A stretch of DNA of 64,000 bases, taken from the NCBI GenBank assembly GCA_949878745.1, contig CATLBH010000001.1, positions 151,154 to 215,153 of the forward strand. Direction: 5' to 3'. This DNA is from an uncultured Ruminiclostridium sp. (lineage in GTDB: Bacteria; Bacillota; Clostridia; Oscillospirales; Ruminococcaceae). The translations under genes and the position numbers were made by a program. Below are positions 27,460-36,156 of the stretch, piece by piece (within the stretch, counting starts at the first letter, position 1; each line of letters opens with the position of its first letter). A model generated the notes under the pieces. The model ran no database searches. It had not been told where the DNA came from and was given only the letters and a program-made list of their open reading frames with translations.

Positions 27460-29106
27460 ATGATTATTGACGCAAGAAATACCGGCTTCGGTTCCGTGTC
27501 CGGACAGACAAGAGCGCTGCCCATCGTAACCCAAAAGGAAGCGGAACGGCTTGTACATATGCTAAACAAAACAAGGGATACTTATTACGAATCCGAGCAA
27601 AAATCCGTCAAAAATTCCGCTGAAAACGGAGTGGGGAAAGCCCGAGGAGACGGATTAAAAAATACTGATCATATCGACGTAAGCACAATAAAAGAAGTAA
27701 AATGGGAGTTCGCCTTTGAGACGGAATATACCAAAGACAAAGCGTTAAACAACGCTTGGTTCGCTTCGCAGAACACGATGTTCAAGCTTATGGGAAGCAG
27801 CGCAAAAGCGGCGGGAAACGCCGCAGCGGGACTGGATAAGGAAAAATTTCTGGATTATGTCCGTGAAAACGGTTTGGAAAAGGAAATAATCTGGTCGGAT
27901 ATTGAAAAGAATTTAGTCGGCTCTAAAACCTTTGATAATTTCAAGGAATTTACCGATTATACCGGCGCTCTTTTCGCAGGACTCGAGAGCAGAATAATGA
28001 GCGATTTTTCGGGCGACGAGCAAATGTCGCAGCTTGAGATTATGAACGGGTTGTATGAAAAAGCCGTAAGTGAATTCACGGAAGGCTTCAAACACGGCAT
28101 AAACGAACTGGACGCCGGACTTGATTTGTCCTTTACGTATTTGGGAATAGAGCTTCCCGAAGGAAAAATCGAAGCAAGCATAAGGGGAGTGATAGACGGG
28201 AAAAGAGCCGCTTATTCAGATTATATCACAAAAAACAAGGATTATGCCGGAGTCGAAAGCACCGAGGACAGTTGGCTGAAACGCGACGTGGGGTTTATGA
28301 CCTGCGCTTTGAAAAACGCCTTTAAGCCCGCCGATATACAAGCAAAAGGCGACCTTTGGAACGAAAAGGATTTGCTGGCCATAGGAATGCTGGGGAGTAT
28401 GTACAGCGTATGTCCCGTCATTGACAAGGCTTGCGCTAAATTGCAGAATATGGACGAGGAAAGGCTGGGGTTGGCTTTATCCATGTGTTGGTTGACGACG
28501 GAAAAAATAACGGTGGACTTAAATGTCGGCGACAGCGTAAAGGGGCTTGCAAATGAATTGTTTGAAAAGTACGCTTCTTCTCTTTTGGGAGACACGGAGG
28601 AAGCTCTTGAAGGGGCGAGAAAGAATCCCTTGGGAGCGTCTTCGGCGGCGTTTAAAACATTGGACAAAAATTCGGTATATTCGGTATTGGAGGTAATGCA
28701 AAGAACCTATAAGGAAAGCGGAGATTGTGAAAGGGCGATTTACAAAACCGCCTCCTTCGCTCACGACAGGGCTTTAAGCAAGGTGAAAAGCGGCGGTGAA
28801 TATTCACGGCTTTGGCGGTATAATAAGCCCAAGGAAAACGCCATAGACGGGAAGCGCTTTTGGGGGAGCTTCTACGACGGCGAAAGTAAGCTTAATTACG
28901 GCGGCGGTATGGGAAAGCTTATCGGCAGGTGGAACGCCGTCAACGAAGTGTTGAAATCAAAGGATTTGCTTGCTTTTAAAAGGAATGTGGGGGCGGGTAT
29001 GTTCACAAGCTTTTCAAATCCGAGCACTTTCAGCGGTCCCGTTTACGGCGGATATTCCGACGGGAAATGGTGGGGAACAAATTTAAATGACTTGGTAAAC
29101 CCCTAA
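27460..29106 (+). CDS. Uncharacterised 548-aa protein
   Basis: Long ORF with good start region AAGGAGGAGTTTATG; no confident family recognised. Confidence 0.75.
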   Translation: MIIDARNTGFGSVSGQTRALPIVTQKEAERLVHMLNKTRDTYYESEQKSVKNSAENGVGKARGDGLKNTDHIDVSTIKEVKWEFAFETEYTKDKALNNAWFASQNTMFKLMGSSAKAAGNAAAGLDKEKFLDYVRENGLEKEIIWSDIEKNLVGSKTFDNFKEFTDYTGALFAGLESRIMSDFSGDEQMSQLEIMNGLYEKAVSEFTEGFKHGINELDAGLDLSFTYLGIELPEGKIEASIRGVIDGKRAAYSDYITKNKDYAGVESTEDSWLKRDVGFMTCALKNAFKPADIQAKGDLWNEKDLLAIGMLGSMYSVCPVIDKACAKLQNMDEERLGLALSMCWLTTEKITVDLNVGDSVKGLANELFEKYASSLLGDTEEALEGARKNPLGASSAAFKTLDKNSVYSVLEVMQRTYKESGDCERAIYKTASFAHDRALSKVKSGGEYSRLWRYNKPKENAIDGKRFWGSFYDGESKLNYGGGMGKLIGRWNAVNEVLKSKDLLAFKRNVGAGMFTSFSNPSTFSGPVYGGYSDGKWWGTNLNDLVNP

Positions 29107-29205
29107 TTACAATAATCACAATTAAAATAAAAGTTTCTCCTTCGGTAATACTGCCGAAGGAGAATAATTTTGTCGGAATAATTGTCATACTCCGAAAAAA
29201 AGCGT

Positions 29206-29874
29206 TTACTGTTTTCTGTTAACTTCGCTGTAAAGATTGGTATCGTCGCCCCTGATCTCAACGCCTTTGGCTTCAAACAGCTCGCTTACGGCGGCAAACT
29301 GGTAGCCTACTCCCAAAATATAAGGAATAAGAGTATCAATGGCTTCTACGGTTTTGGAATTTCCCTCCGCGTCGTGCATAAGTATTATCGCTCCGTCGTG
29401 AAGCTGTTCCTTTATTTTGTTCACCCGCATTTCAGCCGTAACCTCTTCTTCCCAGTCGTTACAGCCTATACCCGCTATAAAGGGCATATCTATGTTTTCG
29501 TACATAGTAGCGTTCACCGCTATATATGGAGGGCGGAAAAACCTTGTATCCTTTCCGGTTATCTTCTTTACCTTTTCGGAAACGTATTCCGTTTCCGCTT
29601 TTATTTCCTCGGGGGTTAATTCTGGCATAACGGAGTGGGTTTTTGAGTGGTTATTGATCTCGCAGCCTAAGTCATAGGCTCTTTTTATCACGCCCTCCGT
29701 TTCGGGGGTGATATTGTTCCCCACCACGAAGAAGGAAGCTCTTACCCGATATTTTTCCAGAAGATCCAAAACTTCGTTGGTGGTGCCCGTGTTGGGGCCG
29801 TCGTCAAAGGTCAGCGCGATTATGGGTTTATTCGGGTCGATGGGGTATGTTATCGCTTTTGTTCGGTCGCTCAC
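29206..29874 (-). CDS. Polysaccharide deacetylase (NodB/CE4)
   Basis: IALTFDDGPNTGTTNEVLDLLEKY, HSKTH, FFRPPY. Confidence 0.93.
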   Translation of the reverse strand: MSDRTKAITYPIDPNKPIIALTFDDGPNTGTTNEVLDLLEKYRVRASFFVVGNNITPETEGVIKRAYDLGCEINNHSKTHSVMPELTPEEIKAETEYVSEKVKKITGKDTRFFRPPYIAVNATMYENIDMPFIAGIGCNDWEEEVTAEMRVNKIKEQLHDGAIILMHDAEGNSKTVEAIDTLIPYILGVGYQFAAVSELFEAKGVEIRGDDTNLYSEVNRKQ

Positions 29875-29904
29875 TTTTCTGTCCTCTCTTATGAATACAT
29901 GCTA

Positions 29905-30975
29905 TCAAATATAAATCAAGGTCTTGGGGGTTTCGGTAATGATATTGCAGCCTTCCTTGGTCACAACGCACATATCCTCTATTCTTACTCCGTATTTTCC
30001 GGGAATATAAACGCCCGGCTCGATGGTGATAATCATACCCTCGCGGAGCGTTGTCCCGCTTCGGTTGCTGACGGAGGGATTCTCATGTATTTCAAGTCCA
30101 ACGCCGTGTCCTAAGCCGTGGGTAAAATACTGCTCATAGCCCCAGGCGTCCAGAGTGCTTCTCGCCACATTGTCCACCAGCTTACAGGAAATGTCGGCTC
30201 TTATCGCCTTTATGGCGTCGGTATTTGCTCCCCAAACGGCGTTGTATATATTTTTCATTTCATCGGTGGGTTTTCCGAAAACCACCGTTCTTGTCATATC
30301 CGAGTGATAACCTTTATAGGTCGCCCCGAAGTCCAGCGTCAGAAAATCTCCCTCCTGAACGGGCTTATCGGTGGGAACGGCGTGAGGACAGGCGGAGTTT
30401 ACGCCCGAAGCGGCGATGGTGGGGAAGGAGACTCCGTCGGAACCGAGATTAAGCATCATAAATTCGAGAGCCGCCGCGATCTGTTTTTCGGTCTGTCCCA
30501 CTCTCATACTGGAAAGCAGCTTTGTGAAGGCCGCTTCGGCTATTCTCTGAGCCTTTGTTATACAGGCTATTTCCTCGCCGGTTTTTATAATACGCATCTG
30601 CTTCATATAATCGGAAAGCCGGTTGGAGCTGTCAAAGCCTATGCCGCTGAATCTTCTTTTTAAAGCGGAAAGCTGCGCCACCGTGAGCATTTCGTCCTCG
30701 ATATAAATATTCTGTATTTTCTGGGCGCTCAATATTTCGCCTATCTGCTCGTACAGCTCCTTTTGAAGTATAACTTTACAAAGGGGATCGGTGACCTGAC
30801 GCTCGGTGTGCTCGAAATAACGAGCGTCTATTATAAAATACGCCCCCTGTTTTGTGACCAATAAGGTGCCGTCCTCCGAGCCGAAATCGGTAAGGTATCT
30901 TTTGGATACCTCCGAAGTGATAAGCGCCGCGTCATGCTCGCTTGAAAGCCATGAAATCAGATTGTCAATATTCAT
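29905..30975 (-). CDS. Xaa-Pro aminopeptidase family (M24)
   Basis: DFGATYKGYHSDMTRTVVFG, HGLGHGVGLEIHE, ITIEPGVYIPGKYGVRIEDM. Confidence 0.93.
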   Translation of the reverse strand: MNIDNLISWLSSEHDAALITSEVSKRYLTDFGSEDGTLLVTKQGAYFIIDARYFEHTERQVTDPLCKVILQKELYEQIGEILSAQKIQNIYIEDEMLTVAQLSALKRRFSGIGFDSSNRLSDYMKQMRIIKTGEEIACITKAQRIAEAAFTKLLSSMRVGQTEKQIAAALEFMMLNLGSDGVSFPTIAASGVNSACPHAVPTDKPVQEGDFLTLDFGATYKGYHSDMTRTVVFGKPTDEMKNIYNAVWGANTDAIKAIRADISCKLVDNVARSTLDAWGYEQYFTHGLGHGVGLEIHENPSVSNRSGTTLREGMIITIEPGVYIPGKYGVRIEDMCVVTKEGCNIITETPKTLIYI

Positions 30976-30993
30976 TTTAAAATGCCCTTTCTC

Positions 30994-31434
30994 TTATGCT
31001 TTTTTTCCGATCATATCCGCCAGCGCCCTCAGCGCCAGAAGATAGCTGTTTTTTCCGAAACCCGCAATGCTTCCCCTGCAAACGGGGGCGATAACCGAGG
31101 TATGCCTGAACTCCTCCCTCGCGTGGATATTGCTCATATGAACCTCTATGACGGGAATCTTAACGGCGGCGATTGCGTCCCGTATAGCGTAGCTGTAGTG
31201 GGTGTAGGCTCCCGCGTTGAGTATTACTCCGTCGCTTTCGTCCATGGCGTTGTGTATTGCGTCGATAATTCCGCCCTCGTGATTGCTTTGATAAAACTCC
31301 ACTTCCACGCCAAGCTCTTTGGCAAGGCTCACGATCTCGCTTTGTATATCAAACAGGCTGTCATTGCCGTATATTCCCGGCTCTCTTTTGCCCAGAAGGT
31401 TCAGATTCGGGCCGTTTATTACAAGGATATTCAT
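30994..31434 (-). CDS. aroQ: Type II 3-dehydroquinate dehydratase
   Basis: ILVINGPNLNLLGKREPGIYG, NAGAYTHYSYAIRDAI, EVHMSNIHAREEFR. Confidence 0.96.
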   Translation of the reverse strand: MNILVINGPNLNLLGKREPGIYGNDSLFDIQSEIVSLAKELGVEVEFYQSNHEGGIIDAIHNAMDESDGVILNAGAYTHYSYAIRDAIAAVKIPVIEVHMSNIHAREEFRHTSVIAPVCRGSIAGFGKNSYLLALRALADMIGKKA

Positions 31435-31467
31435 TTACTTTTCGCCTTTCCTTTTATGCTTGTTTTT

Positions 31468-32316
31468 TTATTTTTTCAGGCTGTCATAGTATTTTTTCAT
31501 TTCGGCGGCGTCCTCGGCCTGTGTTCCCGCGCTTTCGCAGATTACGGTGGGTTCCAGTCCTCTTTCCATAAACAGTTCCATAAGCGGCTCGAATTGAGGG
31601 CCGTATTCCTTGTCCTCAAAGGTCAGGTGCGCTTTTTCGCCTCCGGCGGTGTACATAATTTTGCTGAAATGGACATGAAAATGTTTCAGCCGCTCAAATC
31701 CCAGTTTATCGCCGATTTCGTCAAGCATGGCGGCGTAGTCCTCTTTTGTCCTGATCCCTCCGAGGGTTCTGGCGTTCAGGTGACCAAAGTCCACACAGGG
31801 CAAAAATCTCTCGTCGGTTCCGCATAAGGCGATTACCTCCGACAAAGTGCCCAGCTGATTTATTTTTCCCATTGTTTCGGGACAGAGTATTATATCGGAC
31901 AGTCCTTTTTCGTCCAACATTCTTTGAGCTCGCAGAAGGGTATCCGAAGCCAGCGACAGCGCCTTCTCCCTCGCCATTTTTGCGCAGGAGCCGCTGTGTA
32001 TCACAAGTTTTTTTGCTCCCAATTTATGAGCCGCATCGGCCGATTCCTCTATATATTTTAAGCTGCCCAGACGGGTGTCCTCGTTTTCGCTTGAAAGGGA
32101 GATAAAATAGGGGGTGTGGAGGGTAAGCGTTATATCGTTTTTCGCGGCGATATCCGGCAGAAGATTGTAGGTTTTTTGGGCGATTCTTACGCCCCTTCCG
32201 CATTCTATCTCATAGGCGTTCAGACCCATTTGACCTAAATATTCTGGAAGAGCCTCGGGAAATTTACGCTTTCCGAAGCTTTCCGAATTTCCGCCGGGAC
32301 CGAAAGAAATAGCCAT
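31468..32316 (-). CDS. Deoxyribonuclease IV-like TIM-barrel protein
   Basis: AP endonuclease 2 motifs HTPYFISLSSEN, CPETMGK, CVDFGHLNAR, HVHFSK. Confidence 0.8.
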   Translation of the reverse strand: MAISFGPGGNSESFGKRKFPEALPEYLGQMGLNAYEIECGRGVRIAQKTYNLLPDIAAKNDITLTLHTPYFISLSSENEDTRLGSLKYIEESADAAHKLGAKKLVIHSGSCAKMAREKALSLASDTLLRAQRMLDEKGLSDIILCPETMGKINQLGTLSEVIALCGTDERFLPCVDFGHLNARTLGGIRTKEDYAAMLDEIGDKLGFERLKHFHVHFSKIMYTAGGEKAHLTFEDKEYGPQFEPLMELFMERGLEPTVICESAGTQAEDAAEMKKYYDSLKK

Positions 32317-32358
32317 AGCTTTAATAAGTCCTTTCTTTTTGACTTGCTGCTTTGCTTT

Positions 32359-32567
32359 GGGAACCGACGATTAAAGCGAAGCGTAACACAATCAGCCGCG
32401 TGAGTACGCTGCTTTGAACGGGGTGATTGTGTTTTGTACTGATTGTTAATCAATCTGTTGACAGACAGATTGATTAACAATCACACCCAAAGCAATATTT
32501 GCAAATCATTCCAAATTTCATTTTGTCTATAGTATGATTTGCAAATAGTATTAATCAGCGGTTCCTT
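32359..32567. mobile_element. MITE-like element (ends GGGAACCgacGATTAA...TTAATCAGCGGTTCC) carrying a nested two-hairpin element
   Basis: Shares AAGCGWAGCGTAACACAATCAGCCGCGTGAGTACGCTGCTTTGARCGGGG with 60884-61066. Confidence 0.75.
32437..32550. repeat. Two-hairpin palindromic element (114 bp) nested in the MITE
   Basis: TTG|TAC-TGATTGTTAATCAATCTGT..ACAGATTGATTAACAATCA-CACCCAAAGCA-ATATTTGCAAATCAT..ATGATTTGCAAATAGTA|TTA. Confidence 0.75.
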
Positions 32568-32570
32568 AAA

Positions 32571-32750
32571 TTACTGCTTTTTCTTATTCCTGCGAACCGT
32601 AATAAACGTATTGACCGACATACATACCAAGGCGAAGAGGTCAACCAGCGTTACTCCCCAGTCGGGCAAAAAATGGAATATAAGTTGAAATACCAATAAA
32701 ACGATAACCAGGCCGAGACCTACCATACTCGCTATGTTCAGCTTTTTCAT
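32571..32750 (-). CDS. Small two-TM membrane protein (59 aa), paralogue of 33019-33207
   Basis: MKKLNIASMVGLGLVIVLLVFQLIFHFLPDWGVTLVDLFALVCMSVNTFITVRRNKKKQ; not in the ORF track (below its length cutoff). Confidence 0.75.
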   Translation of the reverse strand: MKKLNIASMVGLGLVIVLLVFQLIFHFLPDWGVTLVDLFALVCMSVNTFITVRRNKKKQ

Positions 32751-32787
32751 TTGCCGTTTTCCTCTTCGTGTTTTGTCGGATTATTAC

Positions 32788-33002
32788 TGCCCTTTAAAAC
32801 TTTGGGTATTTCGTCAGTTAAAAACGGGATTGGTATATAACCACCTCTATTGCAAATGTGCAAATGCCGCATATCCTGCCGGCATAAATTCCGCGTGTTT
32901 TCGTTGTCCTCCTTGACTTGCGGCAGCAAGCCTGCGTCCTCCGCCTCGACACGCAAAATTACTGCTCGACATTATATGCACCATTTGCAATATAGGCGGG
33001 TA
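32788..33002. repeat. Tandem palindromic repeats: single hairpin (CCCTTTAAAACT..AGTTAAAAACGGGATTGGTA) followed by an inverted-repeat element TATAACCaCCTcTATTGCAAATG...CATTTGCAATATAGGcGGgTATA
   Basis: Inverted ends read directly; contains the CTCCTTGA-CTTGCGGCAGCAAG-CCTGCGTC core at 32909-32938. Confidence 0.65.
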
Positions 33003-33018
33003 TAAATCAAAGCATGCC

Positions 33019-33207
33019 TTACTTTTCTTCCCTTTTTGCTTTCATTGTGCGCACGGAAATATAACCGCTTATCCCCGCGCATACCAAAGTAAATATGCCT
33101 ATCGCTCTTACCGCCCAGTCGGGCAGGAAATCAAAGACAAGATTAAAGCCTATCACCATTATCACCGCTCCAAGGCATATGGCCGTGGCAAGATGTAATT
33201 TTTTCAT
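33019..33207 (-). CDS. Small two-TM membrane protein (62 aa)
   Basis: MKKLHLATAICLGAVIMVIGFNLVFDFLPDWAVRAIGIFTLVCAGISGYISVRTMKAKREEK; clear similarity to 32571-32750. Confidence 0.75.
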   Translation of the reverse strand: MKKLHLATAICLGAVIMVIGFNLVFDFLPDWAVRAIGIFTLVCAGISGYISVRTMKAKREEK

Positions 33208-33243
33208 TCTGATTCTCCTCTATGTGAAATAAAAAAAGCAAGT

Positions 33244-33744
33244 TTACTTTTTTGCCATTCTTGAATAATCCCGCCTGAAAACCACGCTTTCAAGCTTTCT
33301 CTTGATTTTGAAGGATCTTTTGTCCTCCAGATGAAAGGGTTCCACCAGTATTGTAGCGACTCCCCGAAGATTTCCCCCGATAATATCGGTAAATATCTGA
33401 TCCCCCACCAACGCCACGGATTTTCTCGGAAGGCGCATTTTCCTCAGCGCTCGGCTTACCCCCACCGTAAGAGGCTTACAGCCGAAGGAAATGAAGTCGA
33501 GGCCTAATTCCTTAGCCAAAGGGGCGACCCTTTTTTTTGTATTATTTGACAGCACCATCATTTTCATACCCAATTCCCGCATTTCGCAAAGCCATTCCGT
33601 GACCCCCTGCTCCGCGGCGGGGCTTCCGTGCATGGAAAGAGTGTTGTCCAGATCCAGAATGAATCCTCTCAAGTGATTTTCCTTTATAAATTTTTCGTCA
33701 ATTTCCAGAACGCTTTTCAGCCACCATTTAGGTTTAAATAACAT
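33244..33744 (-). CDS. yqeG: YqeG family HAD IIIA-type phosphatase
   Basis: GFILDLDNTLSMHG, VLSNNTKKRV, VGDQIFTDIIGGN. Confidence 0.92.
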   Translation of the reverse strand: MLFKPKWWLKSVLEIDEKFIKENHLRGFILDLDNTLSMHGSPAAEQGVTEWLCEMRELGMKMMVLSNNTKKRVAPLAKELGLDFISFGCKPLTVGVSRALRKMRLPRKSVALVGDQIFTDIIGGNLRGVATILVEPFHLEDKRSFKIKRKLESVVFRRDYSRMAKK

Positions 33745-33849
33745 TTCGTCCACCCACAAAAAAGAATAAGCCAGCCTTTAGGCTAGCTTACCGGTTGTAA
33801 GTAAAACCGCCGGAATCCGGCTTCATTATTTACTTATTGCTTCACGTAA

Positions 33850-34026
33850 TTACTTAAACTTACGCTTACGGGCAGCTTCGGACTTTTTCTTACGCTTTAC
33901 CGAAGGCTTTTCGTAATGTTCTCTCTTGCGAACTTCCGCCAGTACACCGTCGCGCGCGCATGAACGCTTAAAACGCTTAAGAGCGGTGTCCAAGGATTCG
34001 TTCTTGCCAAGACGAACTTCTGCCAT
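33850..34026 (-). CDS. rpsU: 30S ribosomal protein S21
   Basis: [58 protein letters not shown]; missed in the ORF track, which lists an overlapping spurious frame 33897-34106. Confidence 0.97.
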   Translation of the reverse strand: MAEVRLGKNESLDTALKRFKRSCARDGVLAEVRKREHYEKPSVKRKKKSEAARKRKFK

Positions 34027-34253
34027 CTATATCCCTCCTTTTGCCGTTGGGCTGATGCTCCGCGGAAAAAGGCGGAACACAAGGTAATATGCAACCTATA
34101 GCGCAAATGAGCACAAAATTAAAAAAACTTTTTTACAATTCAGGCTCAATATACATTATACAGAAATTTCGCTCTATTGTCAATAGTTATTTTGAAAGTT
34201 ATTCCAAAAATTTTTTACGATATTTTACAAACACAGCTGCTTATACCGGGGCT

Positions 34254-34458
34254 TGTTTGAAAATAGAGGAAATGACGGATTTTTGATCCCAAATGGTTAG
34301 CTTCAAGAAAAAAACTCAGTCAAACCGTCGTTTGACGAGGCTTTTTGACGCAGAAGATGACCGTTTGAGGGAGAAAAGACGACGTTTCCGATTTTTCAAA
34401 CAAGCCCCAATCCCTTTTAAAACTGTGGGTATTACGTCGGTTTAAAAAGGGATTGGTA
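34254..34458. repeat. Two-hairpin palindromic element (205 bp), TTA target duplication, abutting rsfS
   Basis: TTA|TACCGGGGCTTGTTTGAAAA...TTTTTCAAACAAGCCCC-AATCCCTTTTAAAAC..GTTTAAAAAGGGATTGGTA|TTA; right TTA is the rsfS stop codon. Confidence 0.75.
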
Positions 34459-34812
34459 TTACTTCAAAAAATCCTCGGCGGGGATTTCCGTTCCGTCCTG
34501 CCACAATCTTTCCAGATCGTAAAAATCTCTGGTATCCTTATGGAAAATGTGGATCACCACGTCCACATAGTCAAGCACAATCCAGCTGGCGCCCTGATAC
34601 CCCTCGGTGCGGTGAGGCTCGAGTCCAGCCTCGGACAGCTTAAATTCCACTTCGTCGGCTATGGCCTTCACCTGTGTGTTACTGTTTCCGTTGGCGATAA
34701 TGAAATAATCGGCGATAATCGTCAGCTCGTCTATCTTTATCACCTTTATGTTTTCGCCCAGCTTGCTGTCGATCGCCTTGACGGCGATTTTCAAGATGTT
34801 TTCGTCTGTCAT
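34459..34812 (-). CDS. rsfS: Ribosome silencing factor
   Basis: DYFIIANGNSNTQVKAIADEVE, EGYQGASWIVLDYVDVVIHIFH. Confidence 0.95.
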   Translation of the reverse strand: MTDENILKIAVKAIDSKLGENIKVIKIDELTIIADYFIIANGNSNTQVKAIADEVEFKLSEAGLEPHRTEGYQGASWIVLDYVDVVIHIFHKDTRDFYDLERLWQDGTEIPAEDFLK

Positions 34813-34853
34813 AACTGCTCCTTTTTATTTTAGAATATTAAAAAAATTTCGCC

Positions 34854-35441
34854 TTAAGGCAAAAGCCCTCCCTTTTTATACCGGGAGTAGAAATTGTACG
34901 CTTCCAAAGTAGTCAGAGGAATGTTGTTCCCGTCGCCTACCGTTTTTAATATAGACCAGCGAAGGGTCTGGAACATTCCGTTGTCGAGATCCTCTAACGC
35001 CGCCGCCCGATACTTTTCCACGTCGGGATAATCCCTGTCCTCTGACACCATATCCGAAAGAAACACTATTTTTTCGGTAAGGGACATATCGGCACGCCCG
35101 ACGGTGTGAAACCTTACGGCGTTTAAAATATCTCTGTCGTTTATATCAAGGTTATTTTTGACATAATAGGCGGCGGCTATACCGTGCCAAAGCTTGGCGC
35201 AGTCTCTTTCCGCCGGATCGATGTAATATCCGCTCTTTTCCGCCTCTTCCAGCATTACGGTTTTTTCCGCTTCCTTGCGGCAGTCGTGGAGTATTCCCGC
35301 GGTATAAGCCTTATCCTCGTCGCCGCCGAATTTTTTGGCGAGAATAAGGCACATTTCCGCAACGTTTACGCTGTGCTTAAAGCGCTTGCTTTTCATTAAA
35401 GGCTTTATAATCTGTTCATATTTTTTCAGCTCGGGATTCAC
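34854..35441 (-). CDS. yqeK: YqeK family HD-domain hydrolase (predicted Ap4A hydrolase)
   Basis: KRFKHSVNVAEMCLILAKKFG..AGILHDCRKE. Confidence 0.9.
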   Translation of the reverse strand: MNPELKKYEQIIKPLMKSKRFKHSVNVAEMCLILAKKFGGDEDKAYTAGILHDCRKEAEKTVMLEEAEKSGYYIDPAERDCAKLWHGIAAAYYVKNNLDINDRDILNAVRFHTVGRADMSLTEKIVFLSDMVSEDRDYPDVEKYRAAALEDLDNGMFQTLRWSILKTVGDGNNIPLTTLEAYNFYSRYKKGGLLP

Positions 35442-35458
35442 TTTTTACTCCCCTTATT

Positions 35459-36154
35459 TTACGTATTTTCAATCGGTTCCGCCGTTTTGTCCTCCCGATA
35501 GGTTGCCGCCGCTTCGTCCAGCTCCGTCAGCAGCTTTCCGCACAGCGATGTACCGTCTATGGATTTTTTGTAAACAAGACACATTCCTCCCGGAGAACCG
35601 TCGCTTCTTTGAAATCCGTACATTATCATAAAATCCCCGTAGTAATCGAATTTCGCCCGAAACAGCATATTCGGGTGCTCCGAGGGCTGAAGCCATATGG
35701 CGAACTTTGCCTTTCCGCATTCGAGATATTCTTTTACGGTACAGTACACCTCGTCGATATCCGGAGCCAGCATAAGATAGGGTCGGGACTCGTTCAGACC
35801 GAAGGGAAGGAACATATCGGTACAGTCGGGGTCGTAGAGATAAACGGCTTCTATTTCACCTGCGTTGGTTTTGCTCTCGACAAAATCCCCCGAAAGAGAA
35901 AAAGAGGCGCTGACCTTAAAATCCTTTCCCTTTTCATCATATAAATACATTTCATAAGAACGTTTTATCAAGGGCTTTGCGGGGGAAAGAACGGAAACGG
36001 GATCGGAAGCCGAAACGGAAAGGCCGTCAATAACCGCGTTTACCTTCTCCCCTATCGCTTCGGTAACACGATTCACCGCTTCTTTCGCTTCCGGACCCGA
36101 CGCCCTGTCTATCATTCTGTTTACCGCGTCGGAAAAGCTATCTATAAATCCCAT
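35459..36154 (-). CDS. Uncharacterised 231-aa protein in the yqeK-nadD operon
   Basis: Intact ORF co-oriented with tight spacing; no family recognised. Confidence 0.7.
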   Translation of the reverse strand: MGFIDSFSDAVNRMIDRASGPEAKEAVNRVTEAIGEKVNAVIDGLSVSASDPVSVLSPAKPLIKRSYEMYLYDEKGKDFKVSASFSLSGDFVESKTNAGEIEAVYLYDPDCTDMFLPFGLNESRPYLMLAPDIDEVYCTVKEYLECGKAKFAIWLQPSEHPNMLFRAKFDYYGDFMIMYGFQRSDGSPGGMCLVYKKSIDGTSLCGKLLTELDEAAATYREDKTAEPIENT

Positions 36155-36156
36155 TT

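Noticed and set aside
33897-34106. 69-aa minus-strand ORF MRYRLHITLCSAFFRG...
   Set aside because: Overlaps rpsU in the wrong frame; rpsU (33850-34026) is clearly the real gene.
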